Below, piece by piece: positions 1 to 12,471 of a stretch of DNA of 64,000 nucleotides. The notes under the pieces were generated by a model, which was given only the letters and a program-made list of their open reading frames with translations, was not told where the DNA came from and searched no databases. A program made the position numbers and the translations under genes. The stretch comes from Tetrahymena elliotti 4EA (lineage: Eukaryota > Ciliophora > Oligohymenophorea > Hymenostomatida > Tetrahymenidae), in assembly GCA_000231825.2 (NCBI GenBank), contig JH720318.1, positions 986,916 to 1,050,915 on the forward strand, read 5' to 3'. Position 1 is the stretch's first letter. Each line of letters opens with the position of its first letter.

Positions 1-635
1 ATAATAAAGATAACATTTGTATAAAATAAATACATAAAAAAGGTTAGATAAATCAGAAAAAGTTTAATGCCTTTTTCTTAAAGGAAGAAAGTTTTATTAT
101 ATTGCCTACCAAAATAAATTTTCCCCCCTTTGAAATTTCTAAAAAGTAATAAAAAAGGTTTTCTTTTTTAAAATATAAAAAATGGTTTAGATTTTTTGTT
201 TGTTAAATCATTATATTTTGAGGTATATTTGTGATTGATTGTTTAATAAAATTACGTCTTTTAGGTTTTTTATTTCTTAATTAAACATAAATTTGAAACT
301 AGATATAATCAACCATTAGAACCTATTTTTTCTAAGAATGACTTTTATTTATGAATGTGATAAGGGTAGAAAAGGTGATTTTCAATTGAATTGTGTTCTA
401 ATGAATTATCAGAAATCAGACAAATGGTTAAATAAAGATAATTTTTTAGCAAACAATAAATAAAAATTTCAAAAAAGTTAGACGTAGAATAGATATTCAT
501 TGAGATTAGTTTAGTAGTAGCGTCAAAGAGGAAGTTAAATAATCAATTATAAAATAAACATAATAAAAAAAATTAATTTCTTAAAAAAGAAATAAAAAAA
601 TAATCTGAAAACGCTATAAAAAATTTAATTAAAAT
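1..635. other. AT-rich intergenic DNA upstream of EF-hand gene
   Basis: No open frame under the ciliate code is convincing here. The stretch is homopolymer-rich A/T with scattered stop signals. It runs into an A-rich leader just before the ATG at 636, as is usual for ciliate start sites. The window edge cuts off whatever lies further upstream. Confidence 0.6.
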
Positions 636-926
636 ATGAGCAGCATCAAGGATATCTTAAAGGACAAGAATAAACTTAAAAAAATTACTGAAGCAGCCTT
701 CAAAGCAGTCGACACTGATGGCTCTGGTTACTTAGAAAAAAATGAACTTGAAAAGGTTATGATTAATGTTGCAATCGATATCGGTGTCGACAAACCTAGC
801 AAAGAAGAAGTCGAAGAAGTTCTTAAAGAGCTTGATGAAGATGGTGATGGCAAGCTCTCTCAAGAAGAATTTTAAGTTCTTATTGAATAAGTTCTTGATA
901 TGATGGCTAATGCTGATGTATAATGA
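636..926 (+). CDS. small two-EF-hand calcium-binding protein
   Basis: A single exon of 96 residues read with TAA as Gln, ending at TGA 924-926; a standard-code reading would stop falsely at 873. Two canonical EF-hand loops are visible: residues 26-37 (DTDGSGYLEKNE) and 67-78 (DEDGDGKLSQEE). Both have Asp at position 1, Gly at 6 and Glu at 12, so both should bind Ca2+. The N-terminus is Lys-rich and has no signal peptide, so the protein is probably cytosolic. With only one EF pair it is half the size of calmodulin or centrin and resembles small calbindin- or S100-sized sensors. Start choice: first ATG after an A-rich leader, with open frame directly behind it. The partner is unknown; a Ca2+ sensor or buffer role is inferred from the loops alone. 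Confidence 0.9.
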
Positions 927-1852
927 AAATATATCTAACTTAGTATAAATATTAGCAATGTTTTAGGTTAAAAATTAAAGATTTCTTTGTAAGAATCCAA
1001 AAAATTATTACAAAGCATTTCGATGACATTTTTTTTTTCAGAAATTGTAAGTATAATTATTTTATTTGTATTATTTTATTGCTTTGGTTTATGTCAGCGT
1101 AAAAAAATTATCTCCTTCTAGTTTTTAATATCTGCTAAGCTTTTATATTCCATTTTTACTTTCAATTTAGTCATTCTTTCATCAAAAATTTTTTACTTTT
1201 ACATTTGATAACACTAATTAAACTAATTTTTGGCAATAGTTGTTAACTACTTTTTTAGAAAGTGTGTATATTTGAGTAGAATCTCTGTCTATTTAAATTA
1301 CATGTTGAGACTATAAAAAATAAGTAAATAAACAAACAATAATACATTAGATTGAAAACAACCTCAAGATAATAAATAAAACATAGATTTTGCAACTAAT
1401 AAATATTTGAAAATTATGGAATTAGTTTGAAAATTTTTTGAGAATTTTAATGAAAAAAACAAAAAAGATTAGACAAAAATTTAATTCTATTTCAATATTA
1501 TTATTTTATTGCTTTTAAAGACTTAAATGTTAAACATATTAGAAAAATCTTTTGTTGGATACTTTAAAATATAATTAATTTATAATGGTAATGATAATAA
1601 ACATTAATTGAAAAATATATGATTTTGAATGAATATTAGCAAAAAAGACTGAATATCTATCTATCTATTTATGATTATAGTTATTTATGCTTGCTTGATT
1701 CTATCTATATATCTATCAAATTCAAAGAGTAGTAAAAAAGAAGGAAAAAAACAAGATAAAGGAAATACATTGAAATAAAGAGGAAAAATAAAGAAAAATA
1801 AACATAATAAAATAAAAGTCAAAAAAGGTAATAAAATAAAGAAATTTATACA
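927..1852. other. intergenic DNA with short CTAT repeats
   Basis: I find no gene in these 926 bases. Around 1655-1720 there are interrupted (CTAT)n/(TATC)n runs, a simple microsatellite on either side of a short unique piece. The rest is A/T-rich spacer between two + strand genes. Confidence 0.55.
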
Positions 1853-3101
1853 ATGATTAGCAAATTTAGATACTTGCACTGTGCTCGTAAGCTAGTCAAG
1901 TCAAGCGTTTAAGCTTTCGGAGGTGGACATCATCACCATGAATATGATTGGAGAGATGACCCAAAAGTTAATAAGGATATTGAAGAAGATATTAGAGATA
2001 GAGGATGGAACCCAGAAACCTATGACTTCCCTTATACCAAAAAGCATGATGATTGGGTTTTTGATATTACCATGCCTTCTGCAAACTATCAAACCGATTT
2101 ATCTGTTAATATTCACCCTGAAAATAAAAAAATGTTACCCATGAAATAAATCATGAGAGTAAATAGCAATTATTCAATTTAGCTGATTAAAGCGATGATA
2201 TTTTCTACATAAAGAGCATTTTTCATTCTGATAAATTCAAAACTGTTCTTTAAAATACTTAGACTCTTATTTAATATCATATTCTGATCATTTATTTCAT
2301 TAATTTTAATTTTATAGCAATCTTATTGGGATGCTGAACATGATATGGCTCACGAATATGACTATGAATCTGAAGATCTTGATTTCTAATGCGAATCCTT
2401 CAAATCTTAGGTTTTTAATTATTTATTTATTGCACTTAAGGCGACTATCTTCTTGTTTTGATTTATAACATTAACGAATTATACCTAATAAAATTAATGC
2501 ATAATCTTTGATTTCAAAGGAATTTATAAAATTATTTGCATAGCCAAATGAATAAAAATTGATATTTCATACAAAAGAATTTAGTGCAAATACGAAACAA
2601 ATAATCTCAACATTTTTTAAATTTATAAATCAGCATTTCAGAAAGAAAGGTCCCATCTCCTAATATTTGCTTCTTGGTTTCCTCCCCATTATTTACTTTG
2701 GTAAAATAAATATAATTTGATTGATTAATATCTTCCACTTCAAGATAAAGATATAATAAGGAATATCTTATTCTAAATAGAAACAACTAATTGCTACTAA
2801 ATTCATTTTATGAAAGATTCTATTCAAATATATTAATTTTTTCTATTAAAAATTAGGTACTGAATTCTTCTACAATCACTATCCTGATGAAGATTACTGG
2901 AGAGTTGCTCATCCTCCCCCTCTTGACTACCCTGATACTGATGATACTGATGATACTGATACCTTCAAAGATTACAAGAGTTTCACTGGTAGAAGAATGG
3001 TCGACACCGGTATTGTTGATCCCTTATGGTATGATATTAGAGAAGGTAAGAAGGTTTACTATGACTGGGCTGGTGTTAATCAACCTATGGAAGATATTTG
3101 A
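1853..3101 (+). CDS. probable mitochondrial single-span membrane protein (respiratory-chain accessory candidate)
   Basis: Four exons: 1853-2158, 2318-2410, 2646-2700 and 2857-3101. They splice in phase (GTAAAT, GTTTTT and GTAAAA donors, AG acceptors) to 232 residues ending at TGA. The first about 20 residues hold Lys, Arg, Ser and Ala with no acids, like a mitochondrial presequence. A His run follows (GGGHHHHEYDW). One hydrophobic helix is encoded by the small third exon (ISQYLLLGFLPIIYF). The C-terminal part is acidic and aromatic with DTD repeats and a PDEDYW motif. One transmembrane helix flanked by Trp/Tyr/Pro-rich soluble parts resembles accessory subunits of complex I such as NDUFB8, but I cannot prove this. 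A ciliate-specific ATP synthase or complex IV subunit is equally possible. Exon 3 is the least certain; without it the frame of exon 4 does not join. Confidence 0.7.
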
Positions 3102-4207
3102 AAAAAATTTTAATACAATATATAGTCTTTTAATACTAGAATAAAGAATATGCACTAAACAAAATTAAGATATAAATTTTATTTTTACTATATGTTAAAT
3201 AATAAATAAGTGTGTATGGCTTTACATTTAATTTATCCAACAAAAATCACTGATTTTTAAAAGCTAAAAAAATAAATAAATCAAATCTTTTTGTAATATC
3301 ACCAACCAATAAAATGTAAAAAAATATTCAAAAAATAATTAAAAATGTTTGAAATTTATTGATAAAAAAGTAATTGCTTGAAATTAAATAAAGAAAATAA
3401 TTAAATAAAATGTAATAATTTAAACAAGAGATATTTTTAAATTTGCAATTTAGTTTAAACTTCAGAGATTTAAGCCTGTAACTAAACACAATTATTATCA
3501 ATCTGAAAATTGAGTACTTGAAAAATGCCATTAAATGCATTAACTCGAAAGGGCATTAATTATATTTATCATTTTTAGTAAAATTTATTTTAAATTTTAA
3601 GAAATTAAAAATTCAATCGATTGAATAAGATTTTAAATGAATAACTTAAAAATAAAAGAATAAGATTATCTGATGATTAAAATATTGATATTTTGGTAAA
3701 GAAAACATATAAATAAATAATCATTTTAGGATTTAAGTTTTTCATTAATTAGATTTTTTTTTACTATTACTTTTTTACTTATCAGATGAAAAGTATTGGT
3801 TTTATTTTAAATATTTTTTTCTCTATTGATTAAATTTAGTTAAAGCAGGAATATAATTACCATTTGGGAAATAATTAGAGAAAGTTTTTACTCCATCTAA
3901 ATTCCAAAGATTAAATGTTACTTATTTTTCATACTATGTTATCTCATGATTATTCATTGATTGTTTATGTAAGATATCATGTCCTTTGTATATATCATTT
4001 TCAAAATATGTCAACCTTCTAATATTTGGATTTTTTATTTTCTTTTTAGAATAATCAGTTTTTACACTATATCTTCTTTTATTATCTTAAAATGTTTTCT
4101 AACTCCTGCCCTTTTTAAAATTTTCTTTTTAACAAAATTCTTATTCTTTAACAGAATCTTATTAATTCTTTTATTTAAATATAAAATTGTTTAATATAGT
4201 TTATCTA
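3102..4207. other. intergenic spacer between convergent genes
   Basis: About 1.1 kb of AT-rich DNA between two convergent 3' ends. A hydrophobic frame near 3979-4194 is a product of T-rich sequence (Phe/Ile/Leu codons only) and I do not call it a gene. Confidence 0.55.
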
Positions 4208-7200
4208 TCATAAATAAAGTCTTTCAGTTATTAAAAAATTGGAAAAACTTTAATTTTATTTATTAAATAAAAATAATGAAAAAACTTATAAATTTACCAT
4301 TTCTTTCATAAAAGCAGTAAATTCTGTTCTTTCTGCAGAACTCTAGTATTATGTCACTCCCCTAGATATAGCCTTTGGAGTATTTGTTTAGTTATTAAAT
4401 GAATTTAGGATATTAATACTTAAATTATCTTCTTAAAGATTAACCTTGAACTAAGAATCTTTAGGAGACTAAGCCTGAATCTCATTTCTATAATTTGACT
4501 AGCTAGTTTTTCTAGTTTTATCTTCCATTGTTGTGAATCCATTAAGCAATGAAAATTTAGATGCTGTATAGGTAATTTACTATTCTGGAGAAGATGGAAT
4601 TTCTAAATCTTTTTCCTAATTATTTAATGCAGACATCTTTGAATTTATAACTTCTTCATTTTTAAGACTTGACTTTTCAATGGTATCCTCATCTTCATCA
4701 TCCTCATCGTCATCATCGTCATCATCATCTTATACAGATGCTTGTTCTGTAAATTCATCAGGGTTTTATAGACTTTACAGATCATAGTTTTATTAAATTT
4801 ATTCTGCCTTCTCTTGAATTTGTTGAAAGCTTGAAAAAATTCTTACCTTTTAATTTTTCTTTCTATTTAACGAAAACTATCTTTCTTAAAAAACTGAATA
4901 GTTAAATTTAGCAAACAAAAAAGGATTTTTTTAATTGAAATGAGCAAGAGGGCATCCACTTTCAAAATGGCTACAACTTTAGCATATTTAGCATACTTAT
5001 TAGATAGGACTATAATCAGAGTATATTAAAATTTTATCTTTTATTTCACAAAATTTTTCAAAGTCTTATGGATTATTTTTAATTATATTTAAAAAACTCT
5101 CTCTCCTTAACTTAAGCACTGTTGAAAACTATTTTGATTTTGCCGTGTACTCTCTTCCCATCCCAGTAAAAAAATTTAATTCACCAAAAACAGAACCTTT
5201 TCTATGAGATTAGATTAACTTTGATTACTTTTCTATTTTATTATCTCTTTTAAAAGTTTTGTTGTTGAAATAATACTTAAAAATACTTTGTAAATAATTA
5301 CATTTATTTATCTGAAGTTAATTTATCATTTTCTTTTTAGCTTAGGTATTTTATGCTTTAAAATAGGTCAACTATTTTAGTTATTTAAAAGAAATATCTC
5401 AAAACAAGCTTGAAAAAATAACTAACTTACTTTATCCAGAAACTAAAAAAATTAGTGAGGAGTCTCCTATTTCTTCTTCATTAAACAAAATCTAATTTGG
5501 TGAATAGAATTCTTCTTATAACTCTAAGCAAACTTAGATGATGGTGCTTTCACTAAAATTGTTCATCAAACATTTTATTTTTGAAATAACATTTTTATTA
5601 AATTCAATTTTTATTTCATTTTGTAAATCTGGAGATATTTTCTATAAGACAGTAAACTCATCTTCAGATTTTTACTTCATGCTTCGTAAGTAAAGATATT
5701 CTATATCTAAGTTTACCCTAGCTTTCAAATCTCTATTTTTATTATTAAAAAAAAATTAAATGTATTTTGAAATAGTATTATGTGAAAATCTAGGTTTTGC
5801 AATAATTAAAACCTTTTTGTAATAGCATTTTAATCAAATTTTTACTTAGTGATATGCTTTCTTTTCATATATTTGTTGATGACGTTTATATCTCTCAGTT
5901 TATTTTCATTTAATTTATTCATCTCCTCAAGAATGATACCAATCATGTTTACCATATAACCAAAAATAGTTATAATAAATATCATAGCTATTGAAGTAAA
6001 AAACATTTCTAAAATTGTACCTGCTAGATTAGAACCAGTAGCCATTAATGTGAAGGCCCAATAAAACGAATTCAAATATAATTCCCACCATAATTCAGTA
6101 GATCCTATACAATTATGAATCCACGAGTGTTCATTATCTAAATAAGATTAATCTATAACTGATACAATATACCAAATACACGCTATAACATGGCCTATAA
6201 GGAATAAATTTACTATCAAATTAATAAGTTAAATGTAAAAAAAGTTATCTAAAATCATCATTAAGTTCTTTTCCATTTCTTATTTATCCCTGTAAATATT
6301 AACTATTTTCAAAAAAATAGGTACTCTGAACAGCATCAAGCTTGTTATCGAATGATTATTAGGACTAACCAAAAGTACGAGAGGGACTACATCATAAATT
6401 AGCTATTTTTTAAAGTACAAATTGAATACTTGTAATCTTGTATTGAATAAATCAGTTTTGTAAAATGTAGCTGTATTCAGCTTGAGAAGTATTTCTAACA
6501 ACCATACATAAAAAGTAAAGTCTAGTATATAATTTTCAATTTATTTATTTTCTTTAGTAGCTGAAAAAACTATAATAAATGATAAAGTTAACATAAAATA
6601 GTAGTTATAAAAGATTAAGAATAGTTTCCAATAGAAAAGCAAATTATTTTATGGTGATATCATGTTGAAATTCCATTTTTTTAAAGCTTTGAATGAAATT
6701 AATTTGGAAAATCCTTTGCAATTAAGAAAATGTAATATCCTGCTTGATAATTTTTTGTTATCTTTTAAATTTCCATCTGATTTATCATTTATCATTTTAC
6801 GAATAATTGGATTTTTATTCAGTTAAATAGATTTTCCAAATAATGTATACTATTATATGAAGCAATTTACTCTCTTTTTAACATTCATAATTACATTTAA
6901 ATTATTGCTTGTTAAGTTTTAAGTCAATCTTATTTACCCTTTAGTTAATCCTAAAGTAGCACTTTCATTCTTGCAGGTTACTAGTTAAGAAATATTTTAC
7001 TAACTACTTTTTTTGGGCATAAAAAAAAGTTAATTTTTTGAAAAATCAGGGTGTCGAGTTGCTGATAATTCTTCAAGATTCAATTCTTTGTTATTATCTT
7101 TGTCAGCGATAGAGTCTTCTTACATATCTTTGTTATCAAAAAAGTCAATCCTTGGAGAGAACGCATCAATTTATTTTACTTTTAAATAGTTAACTTGATC

Positions 7201-7350
7201 TATAAACTAAGGTGATTTTAACTATTATGCAGAAAACATATCTACAATATCAGATTAAAAAGATTCCTCTTTCCTTCTACTTATCTTCTACAGCTCTCTC
7301 CATTCTTAATTTGATTATTAGTTAAATATTTAACCCTGCAGATTATGCAT
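4208..7350 (-). CDS. cyclic-nucleotide-gated-type cation channel with CCHC zinc knuckle
   Basis: Four exons on the minus strand (7350-5846, 5732-5431, 5371-5302, 5246-4208) splice in phase to 971 residues. An about 200-residue polar N-terminus is followed by S1-S6. The pore region reads SFYWAFTLMATGSN, so the filter (T438 to N441) is TGSN instead of GYG. After S6 comes a typical C-linker (INKYMKRKHITK, then DLKARV) and a cyclic-nucleotide-binding domain with SGQIDLF and GSVFGELNFF. Residues 711-724 form an exact CX2CX4HX4C zinc knuckle. The tail holds a run of about 16 acidic residues coded by a GAT/GAC/GAG microsatellite (about 4690-4735). S4 carries only a few basic residues, so voltage gating may be weak. 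It probably lies in the ciliary or plasma membrane. The ligand (cAMP, cGMP or none) and ion selectivity are unknown. Introns were placed by restoring the CNG fold; the last exon's end is less certain. Confidence 0.85.
4690..4735. repeat. trinucleotide microsatellite encoding poly-Asp/Glu
   Basis: An interrupted run of TCATC, CGTCATCAT and similar units on the + strand. Read on the minus strand it gives consecutive GAT, GAC and GAG codons in the channel's cytoplasmic tail. It is likely to vary in length between strains because the unit is a pure three-base repeat in frame. Confidence 0.7.
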
Positions 7351-8691
7351 ATTATTTTATATAAAATGAGGTTTAAAGTTAGTTTAATATATCTTTAATT
7401 TAATTAAATGCGTTAATATTAAATTAAATATTAATCAATACTTTGATTCTACATTTTAAATTAACATATATATTATCAGTTCATTAAACCAGAAGTATAA
7501 AACTTTTATCATTTATTAATAAACTTTGTGGAGGATTTAATACCTTAAATCAGTATTCAGTATTACCATATTAATATTTAAAAAAGCTTTTCAATCAGTA
7601 ACAATAAAATAATTAAGAAAAATTTAAATAAATTATATAATTCATTCATAAATGCTGCTTAAACAAATCTCCTAATGCAATATTAAATTCTTAAAATAAA
7701 AATTGATTTAGTGTAAGAATTTTTATAAATTTTTTTTTTTTTGTGTATAAATGTGTGTGCGTTTTTTTTTTCATGTTTTTTAGAATAAATTAATTTGAAA
7801 TATTAAAAAAACTTGTTTAATTTTGATCAAAAAGTAATGTTTTATCTTTTATTTATTTAGTTCACAAAAATTTATTAACTATTTGAAATAAATTGTAAAT
7901 TTCTTGGTTTTTTATTTTTTAATATATTTTCTACCCAAAACAATATAAAAATAATTTTTTTGTTGAAAAATTAAAACTATTTTAATGATTTAGTACTCCC
8001 TTTTTTTTATTTCAATAATTATGTTCTTAAACTTATTCTTTATTAAAATCTATTAATTCTATTAAATCAATTGTAAATATGTTTATTTATTAATTTTAAA
8101 AAATACTTTGTTTTTGAATAAAATAATTTTCAAAAATATTAATTTCTTCTTCAACAATAAAAATTAATTTTTTACTAAATATTTTTTTTTACTTTTTTTA
8201 TATTTACAACTTTTTTAGAATTATTTTATTAACATTTCTTTTTATGTTTCTTAAAAATAAATTTTATTGAATGAAGAAATTTATTTGATTTATTAATGTA
8301 AATTAAAAACTTGTTTACTCTTTCTTTCAATTAAAATATTTCATTTATTATTAATTGATTTAAAATTAAAAGAAAAAGAATTAATCAGTTTAAGTTTTAA
8401 AAATATTTAATGGTTTAGAAAAAATAAAAATTTATTTATTTTCTAATAATCATAGTTTTTTCAAATAGCTTTTTAAATTGATAATTAGTTTTAAAATCAT
8501 TTTTGTTTTATTTGAATTATTTTAAAAATAAATTTTATTTTTTACAGAAATATATTTTACTTTGAATTCATATAACTTTAAAAAAATATTGACTTAAATA
8601 TCTTTTTATTTCTTTAAATTAACAATATTGAAAAAATTTAATATTAATTATCATTAGATAAAGAAAGCAAGCTAACTAAAAAACTTAGGAA
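7351..8691. other. divergent intergenic region
   Basis: About 1.3 kb of A/T tracts between the channel (minus) and VPS51 (plus), so it should contain both promoters. I can recognise no discrete element: no TATA-like motif stands out above the A/T background and there is no coding frame. Confidence 0.5.
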
Positions 8692-11461
8692 ATGGATCCT
8701 TTAGATATTGACTCAAGTGCATTTGACCCATAGAAATACATTACACATTTCTTAAGGGAACGCTCTATTTAAGAGCTTATTAGAAAGAATAACACAGTTT
8801 AATAAGAGATAAAAAATTATGATTAGGAAATCCAATCGTTAGTGTTTTAGAATTACTCTCGTTTTATCAGTTCTATTGACACAGTTAAAAAAATGAAGAG
8901 TGATATATTTAAAGTTGATGACAAAATGAAGATTTTAGAAGAGTCTATGAATAAAATTACTAGCTTATCAACAAAGGTAGATGAATCACTTAGCGTTAAG
9001 AGAAACGAAATTCAAAAACTAAATACTATTAAAGTTGATTTAGAAAAGCTGAATATGCTCTGCAGATTCCCTGAAATTTTAGCTGAGGATTTATAAGCTT
9101 ACAAATAGATGGTAGATAAAGGAGAAATCTATTATGCTAATATTTTTAATAATTCAATTGAAGCCTACAAAGTATTTATTTATTTATTCCTTCAATTTTA
9201 TTTTAGAAAAATAATTCAAATAATAATGATAAAATACAAATTATTAGGAATGCTTTAAAAAACTTGATGAATTTTAAGAAGAACCACTTATTAAGCCAAT
9301 TTATAAAGACTCTATTGATAAGGTTGAAGAAACCAGAAGTGTTCTCTGGAAAATTTAAAATTCTTACAAGCCACAAACTTAGTTAGTAAGTTTATTGAAA
9401 CCTATTCAAAATTAGGTTGGTTAAATAAACACATCAGAATTAAGACACGTAACTAATAAGCTAATACAAATGATGTAAGACTAGGAATCTGTGCTCAGAA
9501 ATTATTTAAAAATTGTGAAAGATAGATTTAAATAAATGACCCAAGACATAATTAATTCATCTTTAACATATAGCTACACTTAGAATTAGAATCATAATAA
9601 TGATTTCAACTACTCAGATAAATTAGAATCTTTTTTGAAGTCTAAAAAGTATATAGTAAGTATGGAAGAATTAGGTCTATTCTTTAAGCAAATCTAAAAT
9701 GATATTGTTGAAATGGAATAAGGATAGGAAGGAACAATTATCTGGTTAATTAACTAGCTTATCCATAAAATTTTCTCTGAATTAAAAATTGAATTGCAGT
9801 TTTTACTAAAAGATTTAGGTGATAACATCAGATACTTCAGTTAAAGAGATGAAATTATTGAATAGACTATTAGAGAAATCTTTATGTACATTTTAGAAGA
9901 AATCAATACAAAGATGTCTAAAAAAATAACAAACATTGAAGTAAAAAAATATTTAAAAATACAATTTAATTTTATTTATATATCATTATTAATTAGGTTA
10001 GTGAATGCTTTAAATTGCTTAACAACTGTTTTGCTGATATTATTTTTAACAACCCATTGATAAAGCGTAATTTTAAGACCAGTGTATCAGATAAATTTTC
10101 TGAATTAGTTGAAAAAGTTTGCAGAGGTCAAGTTCTAAACTGTTTCACTAACTTACGTTAAGAATATTTAAAGTTGGTCATTTAATGCAAAGAGCAATGC
10201 TTGCAAATCGAATAAGAAAATATCATTCCTAAAATCAAAAATAGTTTTGCTGAGGCTGAATCATTTACTTATAAAGAAATTATGTACTTAACAGATATTA
10301 TGAAAAATAAATTAGATTGCATGATTTAATGGACATGCCTTGAGCTAAAGTCTTTCCTCTACTGGGATGTTTAATATCTTAGAACTCATGATGTATTTAT
10401 AGGATTGATTAACATATAAATTGCAGAATTTGCTAAATTAGTATTCAAAATAATTACTTTGAGATAAAACTAAGTTTCTGTTGAAAATCTTTCTTTGCTT
10501 AATAATTTAGCTACCAGTTAGCAACAATTAAAGGAAACAAATCCCCTCTTTACAGATCTCCTTAAAAATTATAAAGCAGCTCCTGAAAATACAACTTATT
10601 TCATTTTTGCTAACTAATTTTTGCAAATATATGAAAACAAATAAATAAATAGGATTTATGAAGTTCTGATCCAGTCAAACGAATAATCTATTAAGTCTTT
10701 ATTTAATCTTTAACATGGACTTTATGAGTATTTACTAAATTACCATTTTAACAAATTAAAATAATTTTTTTTTAATTAGATTTTATGAGCAAGAAATAGG
10801 TATTATTGATGGATAAGTTATTCCTAAATTGAAATAAGAGTGTAAATATGAACATAGTTTAAATTATGTTAATTACGTTTAGGCTTTAAGTGAGGAAGTT
10901 TTACTTAGTCTTGGTGAATACTTCCATGATTAAAACTGGACATCAGCAAATAACACTGCATAACCAGCTGAAATAAGCATCCAAATAATTTAATTAGCAG
11001 AGAAAGTTAGACAAATTCTTCTAGAACTAGATTTGTTTTTCCCAGATGCCAAAAGAGGTTTGACAAAAAAAGGTTCATTTATTAAATAAGATAGTGATTT
11101 AAATATTGAAGTTTAGCGTATACTAGTTAAAAAGAGTAAAGTTTTTGATCCATCAAAACTACTATTTAACAGAAATAGCTTGATGGTTTGTATTTTGAAA
11201 GCTATTCTTAAAGCATTGATTGAAAGGGTCAGAAAAGTTAAATTTTACTCTAAGTTTGGATATCAAAAATTATAATGTGATCTCTTTTTCATTGTTTAAA
11301 TTTTTTATGAAATGATATCTGATGATGACGAAAATTTTGTAATTGCATCTTATTATGAAATGATTGAAAGTGCAAAAGACAACACATTAGAAGTATCTTC
11401 TTTAGAATAAAGTATTCTAGATTAAATTTCTATCTCAAGAAGAACTTAGTTAAAATTATGA
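8692..11461 (+). CDS. VPS51: VPS51-like subunit of GARP/EARP tethering complexes
   Basis: Four exons (8692-9171, 9248-9940, 9997-10727, 10780-11461) join in phase to 861 residues. The N-terminal 100 residues are the classic Vps51/exocyst-fold signature: FDPQKYITHFLRERSIQELI, then LVFQNYSRFISSIDTVKKMK, then a coiled coil. In other eukaryotes Vps51 joins Vps52, Vps53 and Vps54 (GARP) or syndetin (EARP) to tether endosome-derived vesicles at the trans-Golgi or recycling endosomes, and its N-terminus binds SNAREs. The remainder is helical and poorly conserved, as in the family, and matches the usual 780-870 residue length. No transmembrane segment is seen. The first ATG lies at the end of a long AT spacer with an A-rich leader, and the conserved motif begins about 10 residues in, which fixes the start. 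Confidence 0.88.
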
Positions 11462-12471
11462 AAATACACTACTTCTTAATTATACTTTTAATCATTATTT
11501 TGTACAACAAATTTTTTCAAGGAATTTAACTTAATATTAAATTTACCTATTAACCTAATTTTTTAAAAATATTAAAATTAGAATAAATATTTTAAATAAT
11601 TTCTTCATTAATAAATTTAATATTTCTAACTACTATTTATTTGTTACTTCTTATAAGATAGCAATTATAGTAATTAAAATTTGTAAATAAATTATTAGAG
11701 GAAAATGTGTAAATCAAATAGATTTTAATAAGTACAATTTTAAAGATTGTTTATTGATTTAAATAAATTGATTTTGATGCTATTAATTTTTCAAAGATAT
11801 TTTTTTATTATTTATTTTTAGTCACTAAAAAAATAAAAGATACTGTCTATTTTCAAAAACACTGTAATCGACAATAAAAACTTTTAAGATATTAAATTTA
11901 GTAAAAGAATTAGTAAAATGCAATTTAATCTATTAATTTTTTGTTTTAAAATATAAAGTAAAATATTTATATTTAAAATTATTATTCTAATAAAACCAGA
12001 AAGTATTTTATTAGAATATGTAGTCAAGCACTATCATTAAACAATAACATTAGATATAATAATAAATTTCGCAAAGTAAGTAAATTCCAAAGTAAATCCA
12101 AACAAATTGATTTCATAGCTACTTACAATCAATAAAATTTGTTTTGTGTTTATTACTTTAATTTTAAGGCTCATCAATTGAGTAAATTTAATACCAATTA
12201 TTTTTTTGAAGGTTGTTATAAGTAATTTTTTACCTTTGTTATCAAATAATTAATATTTATTAATTTAAGTAAATATAGAGAGCAATAGATTAGATATTTA
12301 GTAAAAAAAATAAATTCCTATAATAAAAAGGGAGTTTGATTTAATAGTCAATTAGCATCCATATTTACTTGCTTTAAGCATCTTTAACATAGCGTAAAAG
12401 CCAGAATTTTAATAAAAAAGTTAAATTGAAGTTTAGGATTTCTAAGTAAAAAAAATAATAAGTCTAATCAT
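11462..12471. other. intergenic spacer
   Basis: A kilobase of AT-rich sequence between two + strand genes. A slightly less AT-rich patch lies near 12345-12440. I see no open frame, tRNA-like arm or strong hairpin. Confidence 0.5.

Noticed and set aside
1685..2092. Two minus-strand frames
   Set aside because: They overlap the spacer and exon 1 of a + gene, and consist of A/T-driven Phe, Ile and Lys codons.
2887..3144. + frame rich in Ile/Leu
   Set aside because: It is a shifted reading of exon 4 of the mitochondrial-like gene; the frame with PDEDYW and Trp/Tyr content is the real one.
3979..4194. Hydrophobic + frame that could be a small membrane protein
   Set aside because: Composition is only Phe, Ile, Leu and Lys from T-rich DNA, with no leader or homologue, between two convergent genes.
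4690..4735. Regular TCATC/CGTCAT units resembling a CRISPR-like array
   Set aside because: The unit is three bases with no spacers, and it codes for Asp/Glu in a channel tail.
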